From NCBI GenBank assembly GCA_964019335.1, contig OZ025764.1, positions 21,862 to 85,861 on the forward strand: 64,000 nt of DNA, given 5' to 3'. Of the stretch, positions 59,421-64,000 are shown piece by piece. The notes beneath the pieces were generated by a model. The model saw nothing but the letters and a program-made list of their open reading frames with translations. It did no database searches and was not told where the DNA came from. Positions within the stretch are counted from its first letter, which is position 1. The number at the start of each line of letters is the position of its first letter. The stretch comes from Diplonema japonicum (Eukaryota > Euglenozoa > Diplonemea > Diplonemida > Diplonemidae). The position numbers and the translations under genes were made by a program.

Positions 59421-59852
59421 AGTCATTTCTAGCAAAATGGGAAAAAAACCGAAGGCGACCGGGAAGCGAGCCAAAGATTGATTGTCGCTCCTTGGAGCTC
59501 TGTGATCTCCTACTTCACTGCTGTCTTCTGTTCTGATCTATTTGGAACAGCTTTTTGTTTTGTTTTGTTAACAGAGAAGGAACCGCCCCACCTCCTCATT
59601 GGTTTTTTAGACAACGTACGCGGTAACCAGTAACCAGTTAACTCTTTTTCCACCCAAGTCGAATGTATGCAGAATTTCCACCACTGTTTACGGTAACCCA
59701 CTATAACTGGAGGAAAGGAAAGAAGAAGAAACCCAGTACCGTGTTCAGTAAAGAGTCGCATTGTGCCACTACAAGCATGCAGCAGCGAAGCCACACTCAG
59801 CACCCAAATTCTTTGCGAGAGCAGCTCATCATTAAATAAAATGCAGTATTGA
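59421..59852. other. mixed-composition spacer without a gene
   Basis: Balanced composition with few homopolymers. The best frame is a minus ORF of about 97 codons (59510-59803) with no recognisable motif and no proper leader. A direct repeat GGTAACCAGTAACCAGTTAA is seen near 59622. It may be a unique remnant of an older element. Confidence 0.4.
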
Positions 59853-59980
59853 ATAAATCAGAGCATGATTTCACCTGTGGGGTCCCCTTTTTTGACTCGT
59901 TTTTTTTACTTCACTCGTGAAGTAAAATCACTCGTCAAAAAAAGGGGACCCCACGCGTGAAATCAGGCCATCTGATTTTC
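59853..59980. repeat. large foldback (hairpin) element
   Basis: Left arm 59854-59897 (AAATCAGAGCATGATTTCAC, then TGGGGTCCCCTTTTTTGAC) pairs with right arm 59934-59980 (GTCAAAAAAAGGGGACCCCA, GTGAAATCAGG..CTGATTTTC) with few mismatches. In the middle a second perfect stem stands: TTTTACTTCA, loop CTCG, TGAAGTAAAA. Each arm also contains GGGGTCCCC-type dyads. It probably forms a cruciform or a structured RNA. It shares the TTTCACG/CGTGAAAT theme with R6. Confidence 0.8.
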
Positions 59981-59995
59981 ATTTAATAAATAGCT

Positions 59996-60027
<32 letters not shown>

Positions 60028-60034
60028 CTGTGTT

Positions 60035-61597
60035 CTATTTTTTTATTTCACTTCGCTCTCTCAGCACTGTGATATATTTCACTGTGCTGTCAGAACTATA
60101 GACCTCGTCTGCGGCAACCAGCAAATCTGACTCGTACGAAGGAGGAAAATCAGTATTCGGCCGCGACTCGGGCGCCTCCCACCAACTTAGGCATGCAGCG
60201 TGCCCCCTTGACCCATCATTCCACAACACATCCCTTCTGGATATTCCATCCCCAGGAATGTACCTAGGGCTCCTGGGGAGAATCCTCTGGAGTCCAATAT
60301 GCATGTCACCCCACAGCTTCCAATTCACGTCCCTGTCATGGTACCGAAGCTTGTGGAGAGTCAGGTGAAAAGCTACGACCTTCCCATCTGGGCCGGTCTG
60401 CCCCATTACACCCCCGCAGGTTTCATTCTCCCGCCCGAGAAGAACAACAGGACCATGTCTCACGAAAGAGTCGTTCCCCATCATCCACCCTATCTGGAAG
60501 GTGTCCTTGTCGCCAGCTCCGATGGCAGCACTTCTTTTATACTCCTGGGGCAGTTTATAAATCGCAGGATAATAAGTTTTATGGTGGTAATTAAGGTATC
60601 CAGCACGGAGGAGTGACGCCCACCCTTTGTTCTCAGCACATGTTTTACACACCACAAACACCCCCGAGTCCTGACTGTACGCTGCATTGTGTATCGATAC
60701 ATGTAGCTGGCTGGGGTACTGCAGCACCTTCCATATAGGCGATGCCTCTACGAGGGACCACAAGTCGGAGAAGAAGACAGCCGTTTGCGGTGGTTGGAGG
60801 AATGAGAAGAATTCTTCCGGAGGGATGGCCGGGAAGCAGTCGTCGTCCAGGTACAGAACCTCCTGGAAGGAGGACAGCGCCACCACGAGGGGTTTTAACA
60901 TCACCATCCCTTGCTTGTCCCCGAGAACGGGGCCCTTCTCGTCGGTCCACCTGTTCTCCCAGTGGAAGTGTTTGTAGTGGCAGTCGTCGGGGATCTGCAT
61001 GAGGAACACATTGTCATCCTTCTGCCGTGCCACCATCTCGGGCCATCCGTCCACCGTCACCTCGTCTGCGAGGTACCAGATCTCCACAGGGAGCGTGCTG
61101 TGCAGGACCTTCCGGATGAACCGAACAACGAGCAGCGCCATTGCAAGCCGCTCCCCGCCAGAGTACAGCACAACCCCTTTCGTTTCTTGTCGTTGTTGCT
61201 GTTCCCGAGATGGAAACGGTGGTGGGGTGTACCGCATGGCGGCACGCAGGTCGTCCGTGTCTGTGGGAGCCTGTTGCTGCCAGGACCGCATGATCTGTTT
61301 GCACACAGCTGCGTGGTGTGGCTCGTGGTATGTGGGGAGCCCGGTTGTGTTCCTCGCCCTTTTGGGGGTAGGGGTGGGGGCGGCGGTGGGGTTGGCCGTT
61401 TGTGTAACTTCTACGCTGTAGTTTTCAGGTGGGTGTCGGTTAGTTGGGAGAGGTGCTTGGTTGTGATCCCTGACATGGTAGAGGGGGTGTGGCTGGGCAG
61501 AGCATTTCATGTTTGCAACCGTTTTCAGAATCGCAAGAAGAAGCACTATGGTCACTGCAGCAAAGGCTGCGAATAAGTTTTTCAGCTTGATGCCCAT
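60035..61597 (-). CDS. GT71 (MNN1-like) alpha-mannosyltransferase, type II membrane protein, copy 2
   Basis: 520 aa from the ATG at 61597 (MGIKLKNLFAAFAAVTIVLL). An upstream ATG at 61633 would be removed if splicing uses the AG at 61611. The anchor and first 80 residues are unrelated to copy 1. From TAAPTPTPKRARNTTG through LQPPQTAVFFSD the two proteins and their DNA look identical (about 620 bp). Beyond that, identity and divergence alternate: WSLVEASPIWKVLQYPSQLH against WSLIGSAPIWSVVPYPSNFP, and LPQEYKRSAAIGAGDKDTFQ against LKKVTKYMRAAIGAGDKDTF. Metal-binding D251-D253 and DKDTFQIGWMMGND are kept. The tail after NTDFP differs. It is predicted active in the Golgi with GDP-mannose. Confidence 0.88.
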   Translation of the reverse strand: MGIKLKNLFAAFAAVTIVLLLAILKTVANMKCSAQPHPLYHVRDHNQAPLPTNRHPPENYSVEVTQTANPTAAPTPTPKRARNTTGLPTYHEPHHAAVCKQIMRSWQQQAPTDTDDLRAAMRYTPPPFPSREQQQRQETKGVVLYSGGERLAMALLVVRFIRKVLHSTLPVEIWYLADEVTVDGWPEMVARQKDDNVFLMQIPDDCHYKHFHWENRWTDEKGPVLGDKQGMVMLKPLVVALSSFQEVLYLDDDCFPAIPPEEFFSFLQPPQTAVFFSDLWSLVEASPIWKVLQYPSQLHVSIHNAAYSQDSGVFVVCKTCAENKGWASLLRAGYLNYHHKTYYPAIYKLPQEYKRSAAIGAGDKDTFQIGWMMGNDSFVRHGPVVLLGRENETCGGVMGQTGPDGKVVAFHLTLHKLRYHDRDVNWKLWGDMHIGLQRILPRSPRYIPGDGISRRDVLWNDGSRGHAACLSWWEAPESRPNTDFPPSYESDLLVAADEVYSSDSTVKYITVLRERSEIKK

Positions 61598-61610
61598 TCT
61601 CTCTCCTGTG

Positions 61611-61680
61611 CTGTACGGTTTGGTAGAAAGCATGAAGAGTGAAAAAAAAAAAAAAAAAAAAAGAAGATAAAAGAAAAGAA
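61611..61680 (-). promoter_or_regulatory. putative trans-splice acceptor of GT71 copy 2
   Basis: A T run of about 21 (61662-61642) is followed by TTCTACCAAACCGTACAG| with the AG at 61612-61611, 13 nt before the chosen ATG. The upstream in-frame ATG (61633) lies within this region and would be lost. Confidence 0.55.
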
Positions 61681-62380
61681 AAAAATTCACTATTTGATGC
61701 CACCCCAACAATGAGATGGGAAAAAAAAATGAAAAAAAAAAGAAGCGACCTACTAAAAATTATCATTCCATAGCTTGGTAGGTAAGTGGTTCATATCTCA
61801 ACACTCTCGTGCCGCCTTGCGGACGACTGACAACATGTTGAAGTAGCTTCACAGAGAAGCCAGTCTACATCCTTTCCCAACTCTTTTTCTTTTTTTTTTT
61901 TCCTTGAAGAAGGGGGTGTTAGGCTAGAGCTTGTTATTTACCGAAAGCCGCTTACTCCGTGAAGTTTCAGAAGAGTGAAATATTTATAAGAAAAAAAAAA
62001 TCATTCTTTTTCTTTTTTTTTTTTTTTTTTTTTTTTTAAAGGAGGGTCTTAGAAAGAAGAAAAAAAAAAAAATCATAACGCCACAGCAAGAAAAAAAAAG
62101 AAATGTGCAGCACTTACTAGCTAAAAAAAAAAAAAAAAAAAATAGGGACACAGTATCCAGGGATAACCGCTCACAGTCGGGTTTTGAAGAACACGACCCC
62201 GAGACCATAGATTTTTGATTTTTTTTCTTTTTTGAAGCTTCATCATGTGCAGAGGACATCGATAAGCTGAAGACCAAAGGCTGCTGTTTGCTCTTGTACT
62301 TTCGTCTTCGCCTGACAGGCACAGGTTAGTGTGCCGGTTATCCCTATTTACTATGCTAGGAGCCAAAAAGACGAGGAGAG

Positions 62381-62414
<34 letters not shown>

Positions 62415-62839
62415 AGTTTGACGCTTCATTTTGTTTGTGCGCCACGAGCGGAATCTTTTACCTAATAAAAAAAAAAAAAAATAGCTCATTACGCTGCCCA
62501 TCAAACCAGTGTTTTTTTAGTCTCCGACAATAATTATTGTTAAAAAAAAAAACAAAAACAAAAACAAAAAACAAAAAACAAAAAAAAAAAACCAAAACGA
62601 CAGTAATTTTTACCATATCTACTAACGAAACAATGGGGAAGGGGAGAGTTTATGTGGGGGGGGGGGAGGGGGGAAGACAGCTTTAAGAAACTAGCCTGTG
62701 ATCCCATTTTATTGTGTGAGTAAGTGTCACCCAAGGCCCAATTTTCCTTGAGGGTCCAAATTCTGTTGGCACGAGGGAGGGAGTATACGAATAGATCAAC
62801 CCAGACTTTTACATAGAATAGTGTTTTCTACCGATTTGC

Positions 62840-62875
<36 letters not shown>

Positions 62876-63046
62876 CAAATCACACTTATGTGGCTTCGAG
62901 TTTCTCTAACTGTATTTAAAAAAAAAAAAAAAAAGAGGAACTGGCCGTTGTTTGTACGTGCCGGAGGTGAGGGGCGCGAGTGCTTCCCGATGGGTACTCG
63001 AGGTCCGCGTATTGGACCAGATCATCCCAGTCTAGTGCCGTCATTT
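61681..63046. other. gene-free spacer
   Basis: Homopolymer-rich, including a T run of about 34 near 62842-62875. 62420-62510 repeats the sequence at 58530-58640 in the same orientation. 62950-62965 carries only the first bases of R2 (TTGTACGTGCCGG). The island 62140-62360 has no ORF of note. Confidence 0.5.
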
Positions 63047-63172
63047 TGTTTGTACGTGCCGGGTAAAACCTGGAGAAGCTTGTCAACCCGAAACACGTTG
63101 CCAACGTTCCCCTTTTGTTTAGACAAGTCAAAGACTCGTTCTTGCAAAAAAAAAAAAAAAAAAAAAAAAAAA
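63047..63172 (+). repeat. dispersed A-tailed repeat R2, copy 5
   Basis: TTTGTACGTGCCGGGTAAAA, GAAGCTTGTCAACCCGAAAC, ACGTTGCCAACGTTCCCC, GACTCGTTCTTGC plus an A tail of about 27. Near-identical to copies 2 and 4. Confidence 0.85.
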
Positions 63173-63390
63173 GAAAAAGAAAAAAAAAAAAAAAAAGAGA
63201 GAGCGAGACGGTTTGATTATTGTTTTGTGCCCAGTTGGGATTTACCTGTAGAAATGATAATCCCAACAATTTGCTACAACTACTCTGTTTCTTTTCCTTT
63301 TTTTTTTTCTTTTTAGCAATAACAATTCATTATCAATATATATATTCGAAAAAGAAGAGAAGCATAAAAAAAAAAAAAAAAAAAAAAAAA
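63173..63390. other. spacer between R2 and R1
   Basis: A/G-rich run, then a mixed stretch 63205-63290 with no recognisable gene, then T and A runs. Confidence 0.45.
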
Positions 63391-63738
63391 GAGACTATTT
63401 AAGGGTGCCTGCAGTATGTGGCAGGGCGCCTTGCACAAGTATCGTCTACTTTATTACAGGGGGCGCGCCTCGGCCTAGTTGTAGCTTCTTCTGCGTTCCG
63501 CGTCGTGTCCTTAATGCGTGCGGTGTGCAGCTCAACCCCATCCATGGCGCCCCTGGTAACCAAGATTCTGAGCCCGTGCAGTTTGCTGCCTGTTCGTCAC
63601 CCTGAGCATCTGCGATACGTTCTTCCACTCGGGCGCTACCGGTGATGACCGACGTGGAGGTCAACAGCGAACAACACATCTGATGTACTACTTTATATTT
63701 CCATATTTCTGTGTTATCCCCACCACCCAAAAAAAAAA
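63391..63738 (+). repeat. R1 with head (ii), near full length
   Basis: GAGACTATTTAAGGGTGCCT and GCAGTATGTGGCAGGGCGCC lead into the full body and end CCCCACCACCC plus an A run. It proves that head (ii) can be part of a complete R1. Confidence 0.8.
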
Positions 63739-64000
63739 GGGCAGAGTATAAGGTAAAGAATTCCCCGTATATTCCTGCCACCCAGGTGTCAATTAGCTGT
63801 TCGACTACTTTTCATTTTTCAGAAAAAAAAAAAGGGATGCCGACCATCCCTTTGTGCGGAGCAAAGAATTCCTTTTCTACTCTACCTCTGCTAAGTTTTT
63901 TTTACAATTGTCATTTCTGCTTCTCGCACTTTTCTTTTTTTTTTTTTTTGGCCCCGAGACGAATAACCAAAAAACGACAGTTAAAAACCTATTATCTTCT
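63739..64000. other. right-edge spacer
   Basis: Mixed and T-rich sequence without an ORF, repeat or RNA that I can recognise. Confidence 0.45.

Noticed and set aside
61598-61711. 38-codon N-terminal extension of GT71 copy 2
   Set aside because: It mostly translates a T-tract that serves as splice signal, and the acceptor AG at 61611 would remove its ATG.

Overview
This looks like nuclear DNA of a flagellate protist, most probably a euglenozoan and best matching a diplonemid such as Diplonema/Paradiplonema; the species is an inference. Every recognisable gene (19 called coding regions and one decayed fragment) lies on the minus strand. No cis-introns are visible. GC-rich coding blocks alternate with AT-rich spacers full of homopolymer runs. 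Upstream of several start codons the coding strand carries a pyrimidine tract, an AG, and then often a purine- or A-rich leader, as expected for polycistronic transcription with spliced-leader trans-splicing. One gene encodes an adenylyl cyclase with the catalytic signature typical of trypanosomatid cyclases.

Layout by window coordinate. 1-6933: 3'-incomplete giant protein with an HSP90-type ATPase module of the NO VEIN/sacsin class. 8037-10934: secreted GH116 glucosidase-like enzyme with apple/PAN-like inserts. 13182-15605: Cache-type receptor with a degenerate cyclase domain. 17629-18060: small secreted protein. 20692-24771: SHKT-like, leucine-rich-repeat, multi-pass receptor. 25857-28459: PLAT-like secreted protein, an unknown protein and an ankyrin protein. 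28.7-31.8 kb: dense nest of dispersed repeats with a decayed ORF. 33257-35455: adenylyl cyclase. 36419-40816: tandem pair of CAP-domain surface proteins. 41231-47421: tandem pair of GH78 alpha-L-rhamnosidases. 47.4-51.0 kb: gene-free homopolymer-rich spacer. 51050-54309: Cys-rich CBM1-like secreted protein, ubiquitin-like/LRR protein and trypsin-like protease. 55067-61597: two GT71-type mannosyltransferases separated by 3.5 kb of repeats and foldback elements. 61.6-64 kb: more repeats.

Many products are secretory or at the cell surface: plant-polysaccharide or glycolipid hydrolases, sensors and cyclases, adhesin-like proteins and Golgi glycosyltransferases. This fits an osmotrophic or predatory flagellate sensing and digesting plant or algal material.

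Two patterns stand out. First, the three paralogue pairs (CAP, GH78, GT71) are patchworks: long blocks look identical even at silent sites but are broken by short, strongly divergent patches. In GH78 the identity starts exactly at the ATG with unrelated upstream DNA. In GT71 the catalytic core is shared but the membrane anchors are unrelated. This suggests patchy gene conversion that diversifies secreted and Golgi proteins. Second, all scorable copies of several dispersed A-tailed repeat families lie in one orientation, opposite to the genes, so in the transcribed direction they present T-tracts followed by AG. All identity statements were made by eye; no searches or alignments were run.
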